From contig CM060685.1 of assembly GCA_030686995.1 (NCBI GenBank), positions 130,535,823 to 130,599,822 of the forward strand: a DNA stretch of 64,000 nt. Reading direction: 5' to 3'. The position numbers were made by a program, and so were the translations under genes. Under the pieces are notes generated by a model. It saw only the letters and a list, made by a program, of their open reading frames with translations. It was not told where the DNA came from and ran no database searches. Position 1 is the stretch's first letter, and the number at the start of each line of letters is the position of its first letter. Source of the DNA: Artemisia argyi (taxonomy: Eukaryota; Streptophyta; Magnoliopsida; Asterales; Asteraceae). Shown here in pieces: positions 12,859 through 26,252 of this stretch.

Positions 12859-14261
12859 TGATAAGGATTTATTTGGTACCTTTTTAAGGGGTCATTTAAT
12901 CCTAAAATCGTATAATCATGATCCAATATTGTCTCAAATCGTTTCTTTTTTGTATTTTAGGTACCTGGGACGGAAAATCTGGAAATCGACACTTTTTGGA
13001 TGTATTTGGACGAAAAGTGAAGAAAACGACGAAGTCATGAAAAACCTGTCAGACTTGGAGCTATGACAGTGTCACAAGCTACAACGTGACGCCGTCCCTT
13101 GTTTATGAAGCTGGATTTTTGGTTCGAGTTTATCAAGTGACGCCTTAGAGAATTTGAAAGATTTTATAACCTGCTCAGGTACAAATTGAAGATGGGAGTC
13201 ACGTTTTAAGATAGAAAGAGACGACCCATAAGAATTAACAAATGACGGCCTCATGGCATTCTTGGCGCCGTCATAATGGCGACTTGCACAAGACGAAACG
13301 CTAGATACGGCAAGCTGACGGCGTCACACCCTATAAAGTGACGCCGTCACAATTGTAATTCTATGTATACTTTTGCATTTTTTTCATTAATTTGTGCAAC
13401 ACTTTGGAGAGGGAAACCCTAAACGATTTTTACTGCTATTGTAAGGCTTTTAAAGCCTTTTAACTTTATGTTTCAATAAAGATAAGTATTCCCTTCAATC
13501 ATTCAACATGTCTATGTATTATTTGATTATGTGTTTATCTTTTCTTTGCTTTAACATATTAACTTAAGTTTATTTGTGTTTGCTTAGATCTAGTGAAACA
13601 TAGTTATTGATTATTGATTTTTTGTCTCTTGTTTAGTTGATTGCCTCGCATTAGGCTAAGAAAAATGGCTAACCTCTTATATGTAATTAGCTTGAACGTT
13701 TTAGAAACACAACCGTAGAGTGCACTATTTCTCGTTGTATTTATTGCGTAAGTTGCGGCTTGTAGATCCTAGATAACTTAATAGACTTTAAGGGATTTAG
13801 GAGAGACTAAGACTCATAGAGTTGGGTACTTCGGCACCTCCCACGACCAATATTAAGGAATACAGTGCTTCAACTAAAACAATGACATAGCAATTAAACA
13901 AATCAATAGGAGACTATGGAGTAATTATATCTAAATAAACACGATTTCCTCTCATAAGTAGTCCACTTTTACTTTTCTGTTTTAATTAATTTTATAATTA
14001 ATAGTTTTTGAGTTAGTTGACTAGCAACTAATTCCGCCTACTTCTTCAAAACCGAGATTTTTACCGCTTTCATAAAATAATAAAAAGATAAAAAGAATCA
14101 TCCCTCACCTCTAAACCTATCTCGTCATACATCTTGATCTAACTACACTATTCCCCTAGAGAACGGTCAATCTTCCAGATTTACGTATAACACTACAGCA
14201 ATCAAATACACTGCTTGGAGGATTGTAAAACCTTTTGTGAGGTCTTGCAAATCTTGCATCA
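12859..14261 (+). mobile_element. Solo LTR (copy G), oldest member of the gypsy LTR family
   Basis: It starts TGATAAGG and ends TTGCATCA (1403 bp), flanked by a perfect 5-bp duplication GTTAA at 12854-12858 and 14262-14266. Sequence is clearly homologous over its length to the LTRs at 32204, 39232, 45559, 49401, 56505 and 60233: AAGGGGTCATTTAA near the start, TGACGGCGTCAC and TGACGCCGTCAC palindromes in U3, and TTGACTAGCAACTAATTCCG near the end. It is the most diverged copy, and no internal domain remains, so it arose by LTR-LTR recombination. Confidence 0.88.
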
Positions 14262-14266
14262 GTTAA

Positions 14267-15139
14267 TAAACAAAACCTGAGCTTATTTTGTAGAAAGCAA
14301 TCTATGATGTTCTTTAGGAAAATATAGTTTGAAAAAATGACCCAGAACCGAGTTCTAAACTTCTAATGTTCCTAAAACAAACATACAATGAAGGTATATT
14401 AAGTTTTTATGCTAATGCTCCTAAAACAAACATACAGTGAAGGTATGTTAAGTTTTTATAGAGAAGAATAAAGCATTGACAAGTGACCAAATGGATGTGT
14501 TGATAAAACAAATTAATTTTTCATGGATGTCTCTATGGCTTGTGTTGGGGCAAAGATCTATCAAATATATGAAGGAAAATTATTCTCATATCTAAAATTT
14601 GTGCCCAAACACATATCTAACAAATGGATTGAGACATGTGACATGCCGATACATGTATTTAAACAATGTTTTTTATTAATATTTTCAAGCTAAGAGAAAA
14701 GCCGCTAAAACTATTTTGCATGAAACAATATGGGTGTAGTGTATTGATAACGTTGGCATAGTTTGAGGTGTTTTTTGTTTATTAAGATGCTCTAAATTTG
14801 AATTTGATTTATTTTGAATATGAATCTATAGTTGAAATGTCCTAGTCTAATTACATCTTTATGTGGATAAGAGGTTCAAAAATCTAAATCTGACTCGTAT
14901 AATAGTGTTTGTTTTCTTGTAAAGTAAATGTGTGAGTTTATTAGATTCTCAATGTAAGTTTGGTCACCCGTCACGAAACACGATTTAACATTGACACTAT
15001 AATAAATAAAATATGGTTGTGGTTACATGATTGGTGGACATGGTTAACTCGTTTAATAAGGGGGTCATGTTTGGGTTAACATTCTCAACACGTCAATGGG
15101 TTATGATTTAACGTTTCAATAGGAATATCATCTTGTACA
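14267..15139. other. Non-coding spacer
   Basis: AT-rich sequence without a recognisable gene. A ~45-bp segment containing CCTAAAACAAACATACA is duplicated nearby at about 14373-14410 and 14420-14455, which suggests a small local duplication. Confidence 0.5.
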
Positions 15140-15148
15140 TTTTTTATT

Positions 15149-16156
15149 GAGTAATTTGCAGAAATCGTTCTTGTGGTTTGCCAAAATTACAGAAATCATC
15201 CTTGGTCTTCCAAAAGTGCAGACGGCGTCCCTGTGATGAAACTTTTGGATCATTTTGGTCCCTAATTTTAATGGGCGTTAAGTGGATTCCCTTAGCAGTT
15301 ACACTTTAGCCCTTTTAGCCAACAACCGTTGCAGCGTTCATCCTTTAAACTAAGGACCGTTTATAATTTTTTTTTTATATTTTTTATTTAAAGGTTTTTA
15401 ATTTTTTATATACATTCTTTATAAAAACATATACGTTTTTATAAAAACATATTACATTTTATGTATACATTTTTTTTATAAAAACATATACACTATTATA
15501 TACCTTTTTATATATGTTTTTATATATTTTTTATACGTTTTTATATATATTTTTTGTATACGCTTTTATATAATAAAATTTTTGTACATTTTTATATATG
15601 TTTTTTATACATTTTTAAATATGTTTTTTATATATGCATATAATGCATATATACGTATACAAAATATATACAAAAGCGTATATAAAAATGTGTATACAAA
15701 CATATATAAAAGTGTATGCAAAGACATATATAAAAAGTATATAAAAATGTGTATAAAAACATAGATAATAACGTGTATGTTTTTATAAATACGTATATAA
15801 AACATATAAAAAGTATATAAAACATATACAAAAATTATAATAAGTATGGGAAGAATATATACAAAAAAGTATATAAAAACATGTATAGAAACGTTAAAAA
15901 TACATATATAAAATTGTATATAGAAACATGTAAAAAAATGTATATAAAATCGTATATAAGAACATGTATAAAAAAGTATATAAAAACATTTACAAAAACT
16001 TATATAAAAACGTATAGAAAGTATATAATAACATATATAAAAAGGTATATAATAGCGTATATGTGTTATAAAAAATGTATAAATACGTATATAATAATGT
16101 ATATAAAAAGGTATATGTTTTTATAAAAAATATATATAAAAATAAAAAAACCTTAA

Positions 16157-16218
<62 letters not shown>

Positions 16219-16429
16219 CGGTCGTTAGTTTAAAGGATGAACGCTGCAACGGTTGTTGGCCAAAAAGGCTAAAGTGTAACTGCTAACAGAATCCACTTAG
16301 CGCCTGTTAAAATCAGGGACCAAAATGATCCAAAAGTTACGCCAAAGGGACGCCGCCTGCACTTATGGAACACCAGGGACGATTTATGCAATTTTGGCAA
16401 ACCACAGGGACGATTTCTGCAATTTACTT
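15149..16429. mobile_element. Third foldback Mutator-like element
   Basis: About 210-bp terminal inverted repeats begin GAGTAATTTGCAGAAATCG on the left and AAGTAAATTGCAGAAATCG on the right (read inward on the minus strand). A perfect 9-bp duplication TTTTTTATT lies at 15140-15148 and 16430-16438. The interior is an AT-rich palindrome of TATACGTTTTTATAT-like units with its centre near 15642, followed by a (TA)n run at about 16158-16216. Terminal wording (GAGTAA...AAATCGT...TGTGGTTTG) resembles the element at 2243, so the two probably share a transposase source. Confidence 0.9.
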
Positions 16430-16438
16430 TTTTTTATT

Positions 16439-17060
16439 AACCAAAAATATGCGGTGATTTTCTCTAAAAGTACTTATACTAAAGGAAAAGTCGAAGCAAG
16501 AAAAAAAAAAAAATACAAAATGAAGAAAAATGAAAACAAAGTTTAGAGATATTAAGAGGTGTTAAGATATACCTTCAATATCTAGTTCAATAAGAGTTTT
16601 TAACCTCTTACCGTCTTATAATGAGCAGGTAAAAAAAACAAATGCTCTTAATCTTAATCGGCTCTTACCACCTTTTAATGACAGAGAAAAAAACAAACAC
16701 CCTTTTTGCTGACCGAGATTAAGAAGCTATTAAGAAGTTTTTTTAGAAAAACAAACACAATTCTTTAGCTCCTAAACATGGTAAAGTTTATATGCATGAG
16801 AAATACTTTCAAGTTATACAAAGAGTTGTATAAAGATTATATCTTTGCCTTACGCGGTATTTTCTTCGTAAGACTGAAAACAAAACAACCACATGGTACA
16901 CAAAGAATACTCAACTGAACGATGAAACAAACGAATAAATGAGAACACATTGTTGCATATCAACTAGTACAATCCCTAAAAAAGGAAAGATGTGTTTAGG
17001 CTCTTCAATTCCAATTTTAAAAATACACAAATAGTCAAATATGTAAAATCAAGGCTGCAG
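16439..17060. other. 3' flank of the proton ATPase gene
   Basis: A-rich non-coding DNA between the third foldback element and the ATPase stop codon. Segments with AACCTCTTACC and AAGAGGTGTTAAGA-like words occur in both orientations (16540-16745), suggesting a decayed MITE. The part nearest 17061 should be the ATPase 3' UTR. Confidence 0.45.
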
Positions 17061-20000
17061 TTAGACTGTGTAGTGTTGGTTCATTGCATCAATGTCTATT
17101 CCCCTTAGCTTAGCAAAAGACTCAACTTTGCCTTTAAGTGTATGAATCTCTCTCAGCCTGCAAGGATTAGTATAAAACATAAGTTTATTGAAAAAAGATG
17201 TTCAAAGTTTTAGTTTGGGGTCCTGTTTAATCACCTTGAGATCTCGGCTCTTCGTCTGGCTTCATCTGCCATGAGACTAATCTCTCTAAATGTTCCTTGC
17301 TCAGAAAACATTCTTGGCTCTGCAGTCTGGAGTCCGTGCAATGTACGTTGCTCGGTCGCCCATGCTGCCTCACGGGCTTCCCTCCCAAAGTCCTTCTTTG
17401 TTGTAAATGCAGTCTGAAAAACCAAAAAGGGTCAATCACATAAGTGTTCTACAAGGAGACGCGTGTTTGGAATATTAAGATAATATTGTGTACTGAAATT
17501 TAGGCTTTTTAACTCAAATTAGACTATTTTGTAGATAAACTCCATACTTGACTATTGAGATCAAACACTGATTTTTAAGGTGAAATTTTGCCTCTTAAGG
17601 TCAAACCTTGACTTATATAAGGTTAAACATACAGGTTCCGGGATAAAAGACATAATACGCTTTGAGGTAATGCAAGTTTCTGTTAGCTACGTTTCAGTTC
17701 AAGACTTGCATATTGACTATCAAGGTCAAACATACTGTTTTTATATTGGAAAAATATATATGCTTTGACTCACAAGTTAAAAGGACAACCTTTGGATTCA
17801 TACATTAAGCTTTTTGAGGTTAAAGAGACAATTTTGAATCAGAAACTTACCCTTTTTTCAACAACCAAACCCCAAGCTCTTCCACTTAGCCCATACTGAA
17901 CAGCAAACTTGATAGGATCAAGTAACATATAAGTCAAGATGTTGAACAACCAAATCACCGCGGTCCACCCCCATCCAATCTGTCGTATTCCAGCTAGTTT
18001 CCATGTGACAGTTGCTGATATCACTGATGCCACCTGAAAAAAATTTAGAAATCGTAAAAAAAAGGCAATTTAAAAACACTAAGCTAAAATTCCATTACAG
18101 TGAAGGGAAATTTTACCAGTTGAGCAATAATGAATGCAGTGACTAGCAAAAGACCAGGCCTCTCGGTAAAAGACCAACCCCGAGATCGTGTCACGAAGAT
18201 CAACGCTTGACTAATGGTGCTCACTTGTAGATAAATGGCTGACGCCATCATCTCCTTTAGTGGGTCTGACTCTGCTTTAATTGTCATGTCACGGTGATTC
18301 GAGTTCAAATCCTTGACACCAAACATTTTCTGCATGATAAACAAGAAAAAGGGACAGCAATCAGTGAATTTTAATGGTGGCAATTTTGACACGTTGTCCT
18401 ATAATGGCTGAGTACGGTTGTGTTTTATCTCAGGTCAAATGGTTTAAGTCATCCTAAGTGCATTCAAATCTTTAAAAACTTCCTAAACTACATTTATAAA
18501 GGAAGTTTTATTATATTTATAATCATACTTATCACATTAATTTCTTATATAAATAAACTGTGTGTCTGTCATAAAAAAACTAACAAACCCATTTTGACCC
18601 ATTACCGAACCCAAGTAATCATCCATTTTGCCACCTCTTATATGCAGTAAGTAATTTTTTTTTTTTGGAGAGGCTGTGTACCGGGAAGAAGTTAGTTTCG
18701 TATGCTAGCCAGAAGAAAACAACGGTCATCAGTGCCAGGTAAGCGCCAAGAACCACCCCGGTTGCAAAGATTTCTGTGAGCTTCCAACTGTCTGGAATTG
18801 GAGATGGTTTTACCCTATCTTTTGATATTGTCATGATTGTACCTATAAGACACATATATTTTAATTTGATAATTGTAGTACTATATGAACATTCTATTAC
18901 ATTAACTTTGTCAGTTAAAATGTGTTTACTTACCATCATTAAGTACGGCTATAACAAGAATCATGAAAGGAGGGAAATCGAATTTCCAAAAAACACACAG
19001 CATCATAAAGCCAAGCTGCAAATTAAGGTGAAAAAAACGTGAACCATATGACTTTCGAGGTCAAACATATTACTTTTCGTACTCAACACTTACCACAATA
19101 CGGATAGTGATAGAAACCGCATATATCTGTAGAATGGAATGAAATAAAAAATTAGTTTAAGAGGAAAATGAACAAATAGGACCCACGAAATGAATAACAG
19201 CTACCGTGTAATTCTTCATTCTTTGGAAGATTGAACGGCTAGTTAAGACAGCACTTATAATGACACTCAATCCAGGTTCTGTTAGAACTATATCAGAAGC
19301 ACTACGAGCAGCATCAGTGGAATCAGCCACTGCAATGCCAATATCTGCTTTCTTTAGTGCGGGTGCATCATTCACACCATCACCAGTCATTCCACAAATG
19401 TGGTTTCGTGCTTGTAGTCTCCTAACTATCTCGTATTTATGTTCTACAGCCATAAAACAGGTAAATAAGAAGATGGATAACTAGCTTTTAGTTTTTAAGT
19501 TTGAGGATTAAAAAGTTATTAGCCCGTTTCTTACAGTTAAGATTTTAAAAAAGTTAATTCTTACCAGGAAAGACACCAGCAAAGCCATCGGCTTTCTCGA
19601 TGAGTTCATCGATAGGCAAACCTCCAAAGCCATCCTTACTATCACCAAGCAAAGCCGAAGAAGGGTACATATTTGTGCCCATTCCCAGTCGCCTTCCTGT
19701 TTCCTTGCCTATAGCCAGTTGGTCACCTGCAATCATAATTTCAGCATACCTTAACATTAATCAAGAAACTTAATGATAAGAAGATAACATTGAACGAAGC
19801 TGTGATGGTATTAGAAGTTGCAAAAGTACCCGTTATCATCTTAACGCTCACACCAAGATCTAAAGCTCTCCTAATTGTTTCGGCACTATCATGTCGTGGA
19901 GGATCAAAGAGTGGAAGAAGGCCGACAAACTCCCATGGGCCACCCGGGCTTTCTTTTGTTCCGGCAGGCACTTCCTGAAACAAGAATCCAACAATATGAA

Positions 20001-22358
20001 CAAGCTTGAAAAAATAGTATTAATGAAGCAACACGTAAAAAATACTCAAAGTTTTTCTTACGGAATGTGCTGTGCTTTCAAAATCAAAAGTAAATGATGC
20101 TATAAATCTATAATCAACTGCTATTATTTGATTACAAACTTATAGGTCCTTCACCGTTGACTTTCAAAGTATTTTTCCTAAGATAGAAATTGGCGAGAAG
20201 TATATACCTTTTAAGTTGCAAAATGCTCTTTTCTATAAAGAGAATGACGCTAACCAAAAAGATGTCAAATTACCTGTCTAGCAACTCCAAGGGATCGAAG
20301 CCCACGCTCTGCAAACTTGTCAATTATGGAATGTACCTTCTTCTCAATTGCTGACTTGTTATGTGCAAGATTGAGTATCTACAATAATGATTTTAACGAT
20401 TCAGTAATATGAAATTGTAAAGCACTGTGTTTTTAGACATTTAGATCGATGTTTCTACCTGCTCGGGTGCACCTTTGCTCACTCTATGCATTTTACCAAT
20501 TTTATCTGTGTATGTAAGTGCCGTCCTTTTATCAGTTGGATTGAATGGTAGGAAATGGACCTCTTGAATCCCAGCTCGGGCCTAATCAAAGGCAGAATTA
20601 AGTTCAGTTGATATATCTCTTATATAATTAATTGGTACCAAAAGCAAATGTACCTCTTTGGGGTCTCCAAGCATAGCAACAATAGCAGCATCAATAGCAT
20701 CCTGGTTCTCGAGTCGTGATGCTCGTGCAGCCATTAACACGACCATATCTTTGTCAACTCCTTTTGCGAAGACTTCGATCATATTTTTGTCAACTGTAAG
20801 CTTGTTGAGTGTCAGTGTGCCGGTTTTGTCACTACATAACACATCCATTCCCGCCATTTCTTCAATAGCAGTCATTCTTTTCGTAATCGCACCCTGAAAA
20901 AACCATTGGTTACACATTTAAGTATTTTTTTCTATACTGAAAAATGGTTATTACAACTTCACTCGATTTACCTGTTGAGACAAGCGATGTGAACCAATGG
21001 CCATTGTGACCGAAAGGACAGTAGGCATAGCAATCGGTATTCCACCAATAAGTAGAACAAGAAGGTTATCGATTCCAACACGATATGCTCTCCCATGAAT
21101 ACCATATATCACAATGATCTCAATTAACATACCAATAGCAATTGAGCAAATGCAAAAGTTCCCAATTGACGTTAGTACCTATAATAAGAAAGAAACACAC
21201 ATCAATATAAATTTTAAATAGTAGTACAGTAACTCAAGTAGAACCTAAGAAAAATGCCACAAACCTTTTGAAAATGTCCAACATGAGTTGTGTTCTCAAC
21301 AAGATGAGCGGCTTTCCCAAAAAACGTATGAACTCCGGTTGCTATTACAACACCTTCTATTTCCCCTTGCTTACAAGTAGAACCCGAGTAAACACCATCT
21401 CCTGGGTTCTTGGTCACCGGTAGTGATTCTCCAGTGAGTGCAGACTTTTTATATAACAAATAACATCCATTAAGAGCAAAACTTTAGATTGATATTATTA
21501 AAAGTGTGAGTGGACCGATGATTCCCAATTGTCTTAGAATGGAAAAACACCTGATCAATTTTAAGAGGATCGCCTTCTAGAAGGCGGGCATCACCAGGAA
21601 TGATGTCACCGAGTTTGATACTGATAATATCACCTGGAACCAATACAGAAGCATCTTCTTCGCTCCATTTTCCGTCACGAAGAACCTTTGCTTTAGGAGC
21701 TAAACGAGCCATAAGTGCAGCAGCTGCATTTCCAGCATTGTTTTCTTCAATGAAACTTATGGTTGAATTTATCACGAGCAAAATGATGATCCCCACGAAG
21801 TCGTGATAATCAGCTGGCTTGCCCTGAATTAAACAAAAAACAGTTGTTTATTTTCTCAACAACCTGTCTATCGTTCTTGTGGTAAAATATAATTCTTACC
21901 CCTCCACGCGCAAGGGCGATAGACATGATAGCTGCGGCTTCCATGACCCACGAGAGCGGGTTCCACATAAATCCCAAAAACTTCAATATTTTACTTTCCT
22001 GTGTAAAGAGTAAAAAAAACCATATAAATCTTTCTTTTGAGCAAGATTTCAATGCTTATATATTTGTTGGAAATACCTTCTTTTCTTCGAGTTTATTGTA
22101 TCCAAATAGGTCTAAACGCTCTTGAACTTCACTTGAGTTTAAACCTTCCCTTGTACATTTTAGATGTTGAAATACTTCTTCTAACGGTGCATTCTCCTGC
22201 ATAAATAAGCAATTAGTTTTTTTTATCTTTCTTGTGGTCATAGCCTCATAGGCACTCATAGCATAAAAAGAGTAACTTTTCGTGCGCTTAAACTTTTAAA
22301 TTACCAAATCAATGGCTTCTCGGATAACTGCACTGAGAGCAATTGACATGTCATCCAT
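17061..22358 (-). CDS. Plasma-membrane proton ATPase, AHA7-like, 19 coding exons
   Basis: Coding exons: 22358-22305, 22196-22077, 21998-21900, 21823-21551, 21444-21265, 21178-20972, 20893-20654, 20581-20459, 20378-20274, 19974-19830, 19726-19565, 19443-19205, 19126-19094, 19015-18934, 18842-18682, 18329-18117, 18033-17851, 17413-17235, 17157-17061. The sum is 2895 bp (964 residues), all phases agree and no stop interrupts. This P3A ATPase pumps protons out of the cell using ATP. Visible landmarks: M1-M2 from about residue 68, TGES 186-189, PIAMP in M4, phosphorylated Asp333 in [14 protein letters not shown] 427-431, GDGVNDAP 590-597, Asp687 (proton-binding position, LNDG) with Arg658 and Asn110. 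The C-terminal regulatory tail ends QHYTV, so penultimate Thr963 is available for phosphorylation and 14-3-3 binding. Start [20 protein letters not shown] and the loop [13 protein letters not shown] look closest to Arabidopsis AHA7, from memory. One oddity is [11 protein letters not shown], with Gly where Ala is usual. Confidence 0.96.
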
Positions 22359-23318
22359 ATTTTTGGCTTTTGTTCTTAACTGGTGGCTATGTTGCTTCAC
22401 TAAAAGATCCTGCAATGTTGTGCAAGATGAACACAATTTAAAATATTTTATGTATAATTTTCATACATTTTTGTTTTTCTGGGATAAATTCCTGAATCTC
22501 TTCTTTCTATGTCATCAATTCTTTAGTCTTTGTCACAACAGCATATAAAGAAAAATGCAGTGCGTTTAACAATTTGATCTCAACATTTAAACTTTCTTAT
22601 CATTCGGAACATAACTCGGCATCAGTTAAATGTACAAATTCTTGCTATTACCTCTTAGAGTTCAGTTTTGACTTTTAAGAGTTAAGTAAGTTTTGAACCT
22701 CGTCATCGACAACATTCATTGTTTGATATACAAAAAGAGTTGATAACTACATTAATATACTACGGTATTTTCAAATATGAAACCATTATAATCTGGAAAG
22801 CTAAAAACTTAAATGGAAAATGGGCCTCCCAAATTAGCATGTTTGGCTTCTTAAAATTGAAAAACGGGCCCTTGAATATAAAGATACTGATACAGTGTCA
22901 TGATTAGCGATGCAGTATAATTTACGTAACAAGCTGATATGTCATGTTTTTCTCTAACTTCACATACGTATATATGTTAAATTATATCAATAACTTCATT
23001 TCCATCGTATTTTGTCCAATTAAAATGAATGAGAAGTTTAATGCAACCAGACAAAGAGAAGAACAAAGGCATTGTCCATTGATCATTCATGTTCATTAAA
23101 TGGATGATAAACAGATAAAAATGACGTACATGATACCATCAATACGAACGAGAGAAAAATACCTGAGAAGCTTAAGAAACAAAGGTGCAAAAGATGAGGT
23201 ACAAGTTTGTTGACATGGGAAGTTCAAACTGTACGAAAATGTTAGCTAAGCTTATAGTTGGAAGGAATGAGTAAATGTGTGTGTTTGTGTTTGTTTTAAA
23301 GCTGGTTAACTATATATA
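22305..23318 (-). promoter_or_regulatory. ATPase 5' UTR, leader intron and TATA box
   Basis: The first coding exon extends upstream as 5' UTR to 22409, where TGCAG marks an acceptor. A matching donor lies at 23163/23162 (CTCAG|GTATTT), giving a ~745-bp leader intron. Reading the minus strand, TATATATA at 23318-23311 precedes a leader rich in CACACACA and AAACA words, so transcription probably starts near 23280. I saw no upstream ATG in the part of the leader within the first coding exon. Confidence 0.65.
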
Positions 23319-25962
23319 CACCCATATCTTCTTGTTTTCATCTCATTTCTTAACTTAAAATAATCGTATTTCTTAATTTCAATTTTTTTAGTCTTCGCAA
23401 TTATTTATACCAATTTATACTCTGGTATTTAAATTATTGTTTTAAAGCATTCTCTACCCTTGGGTAAGGGCGTGACTGTTTACATCATACTTCCCCCGTA
23501 ACTCGCTTTGGAGAGAGGTTGGTTATGTTGTTGTGGATACTCTAGTATTTAGGTGCGCTTTCTTTCTAGCATAATATCGGTAATGGTTAATACTTGATCT
23601 TCTTGTTATAATAAAATACATTTGATAATTTTTTCGGTTTAGATATGCAATCAATAAACATAAATTGTATGATACAAGTAGCATAATACAAGTGCTATTA
23701 TGTAAAGTTAAAATTTGAAGTTCAAAACTAAAACCAAATGAGTTTTAAAATTTAGAATAGTACTCAAGAACTATATCGGGATATCATCGTCCTTTAACTT
23801 CCATTGTTTCCAACACTAGAAACCATTCTTAAAAACTTACTTGAACAAATAACAATTATCAATTTATCAAAGCGAACATATTAATCAAGAATAATAACAT
23901 CATGGTACTTTCACAAGTGTTCTGTTTTAAAAAAACTAAACTTTTATCATACATCCTAAATACATGAACTTATAATATGTCACCATTTTAATTAGTCAAC
24001 AACTTGGAAATTACTACTTATAGCAAGACATTTGGTGTTCAAAAGAAGTACTACATCATTCATTTTGCCCAAATACTTGTTAAAATATGTTTACTTTTTG
24101 TTTTATATTCTCAAGTGAATAGTGTGACAAGTGGCCGTACATGTACTTATTCTTTCTTTAAAAAGTTATAAAAAGCCGGCCATAAGAGAATAAAACACCG
24201 GCTACAAACCGGTTCAAGTTCAAGCCGGTTTTATATGTTACTTAAATTTGGCGCCATATAACAAACCTTGGAATATAACGACTTTTTTCGGTTATCACTA
24301 TGCAGATTTTTGTCCTTACATTTTTCATATTTGTCAGTCTTGTCCTTATAATTTTGTTAATTTTATTATTAGCACCTTTTTTTTGTTGTTATTTCTTTTG
24401 CCGTATATTATATGAAAATGCTTTGTTTTTTTGTCGTTAATAAGTTGTCGAAAAAAAGGTACATATATTAATTAACCACGTGCGATAATTTGTATTAACT
24501 TATATAGAACATGATTAACACAATGTTTCAAAAAAAGCCTACAATGCCGATTAATCGCCGCCTAGAGGCTACTAGGCACCAACCTTTAGGATTTGTGTAA
24601 ATCGGTCAACCGCAGTCAACGGCGGTCAACAACTCTCAACGGTAGTCAAATGCCGGAAACTTGCAAATAAAAGGCCGACCGCCCGAGTACCGATTCGCCA
24701 TTTTTGCAACATTTAATTAGATATGCTTGACCTATATAGCCACATACTCTTTGCAACGATTGGAAATCAATATTGAACATTAAATGACTACCATCGAGCA
24801 ACCTAATTAACACTTTTGTAGTGATCTCACAGTTGCTCACATCTTTTCAATGCTCATCACTTGTTCTGGAGAAACTTAAATAAGGAAATAAGCATTGTAT
24901 TGTTTAATTTGAAGTAGAATAAACGAAAATATACGTAGTAATACAACTTATCTAAATCAATTATAGAAATTCAAACATTGGTGGATTCTAATCACTGTAT
25001 GATGAAAGGAGTAGGACACTTTAGAAGTCAAGGTTATCAATTGTTTAAGTCCTTCATCTTCAAAATGTTGAATCGTTCTAAGCATACTTGCATTTTAATG
25101 TAGCTTAGTTTGGCATGTAAGTAACTTTCGTCTCTAAGTTGTTAACATGTTTTGCTTAATTGTCGATCTCTGTCAATAACACCCATTTTCCAATTAAAGG
25201 AGAAAGAGTCAAAGGACTATTGGGTCAATGGGAAAAGGAGAAAGGGTTATTCCAAAATTCAGTCCAAAATTGTAAGGGATATTTATGAAATGGCCCCTCT
25301 GAGTACATTAATTTAGTAAATTAAATAGCCAGATATTCTTATTGTACTATATGACAAAAACAAAAAATAAAAAAAATATTAATTGCATTTGTTTGGTGTA
25401 TAACAGGATTTATTTCCGACTTATATATCTTACTAAAGTTTAGAAGTAACAACACAGATAAAACAAAAGGTCATGGCCTGTCATCTTAGTAGATATCAAA
25501 GAATCCTAAAGAAAGTACATTGTTTTGGAATGTTATGGTACTTTGTAGGACAAAGAACAGGGCCGGCTGGTACGGTCATGGTTTTGTCTCGGGAGTCCGG
25601 TATATACTTCCTATAAGTGACTCACTGTATTATGCGAAGTTTACGTTTACATGAGACGCAATGAAAGTCAAATGTACGGAACATTCGATAGTTAGGTACT
25701 TTAGGTGTACCTTGTTTTCCATGACTCACAGACTTGCTAATAGTACTAGACTACTAGAGCATATTTTGAGTTTATATCATCAAGGGTGATTCCCAACTGT
25801 GTCGTGACACAAGGGTCAAGTCGATAATGGAAATTTCGAAGGGAATCTAATCTTATATTATTAACTTTATTAAAGGGTCAAGTTGATAGGTCAGCACAAG
25901 ATATGATGCACACAGCTAGAATTTTTATATAAAATTCTAGTGTTAGAGCTAAAAGAACGCAC
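23319..25962. other. Intergenic stretch between the ATPase and C2orf69-like genes
   Basis: AT-rich, with no gene that I can support. The left edge should hold the ATPase promoter. Around 24170-24235 there are repeated CCGGC/GCCGG words (GCCGGCCATAAG, CAAGCCGGTT), and near 24540-24650 a short remnant with CGGTCAACCGCAGTCAACGG, both of unknown origin. Confidence 0.5.
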
Positions 25963-26068
25963 CTTCTGCACATTTGAGATGCCTCTTTTTTGCATCGGCT
26001 ACCATATTTGTGTTGTCATGAAAGAAACGGTCATAGAAATTAAGCAGGTTAAGTCTCTTGATGACTGC
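25963..26068 (-). pseudogene. Isolated exon-like segment of unknown origin
   Basis: A 106-bp open stretch is bounded by a good acceptor (TTTTCGCAG|GCAGTC) and donor (GCAGAAG|GTGCGT). It reads 35 codons without a stop, including RLNLLNFYDRFFHDN and KKRHLKCAE. It lies downstream of the C2orf69-like stop codon. I do not recognise the family. It may be a captured exon, an alternative 3' exon of the neighbouring gene, or part of a dead gene. Confidence 0.35.
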
Positions 26069-26252
26069 CTGCGAAAATACCAACCTGTGAATCAACATAA
26101 AGACAAGAAAAATCCATAGCCCGTCCAAAACTTTTAATTAGGATCACATTTATGAATAATTTTACAAATTACATCTAAAAACATTAAGCGACTAATCTGA
26201 TTCAGCAACAAGGCGATCAACATAATCCTGTCAACAAGATCAGAGCACTCAC

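Noticed and set aside
15582..16126. Tyr/Lys/Ile-rich reading frames in the third foldback element
   Set aside because: Products of the TATACGTTTTTATAT-type repeat. No family resemblance and no codon structure.
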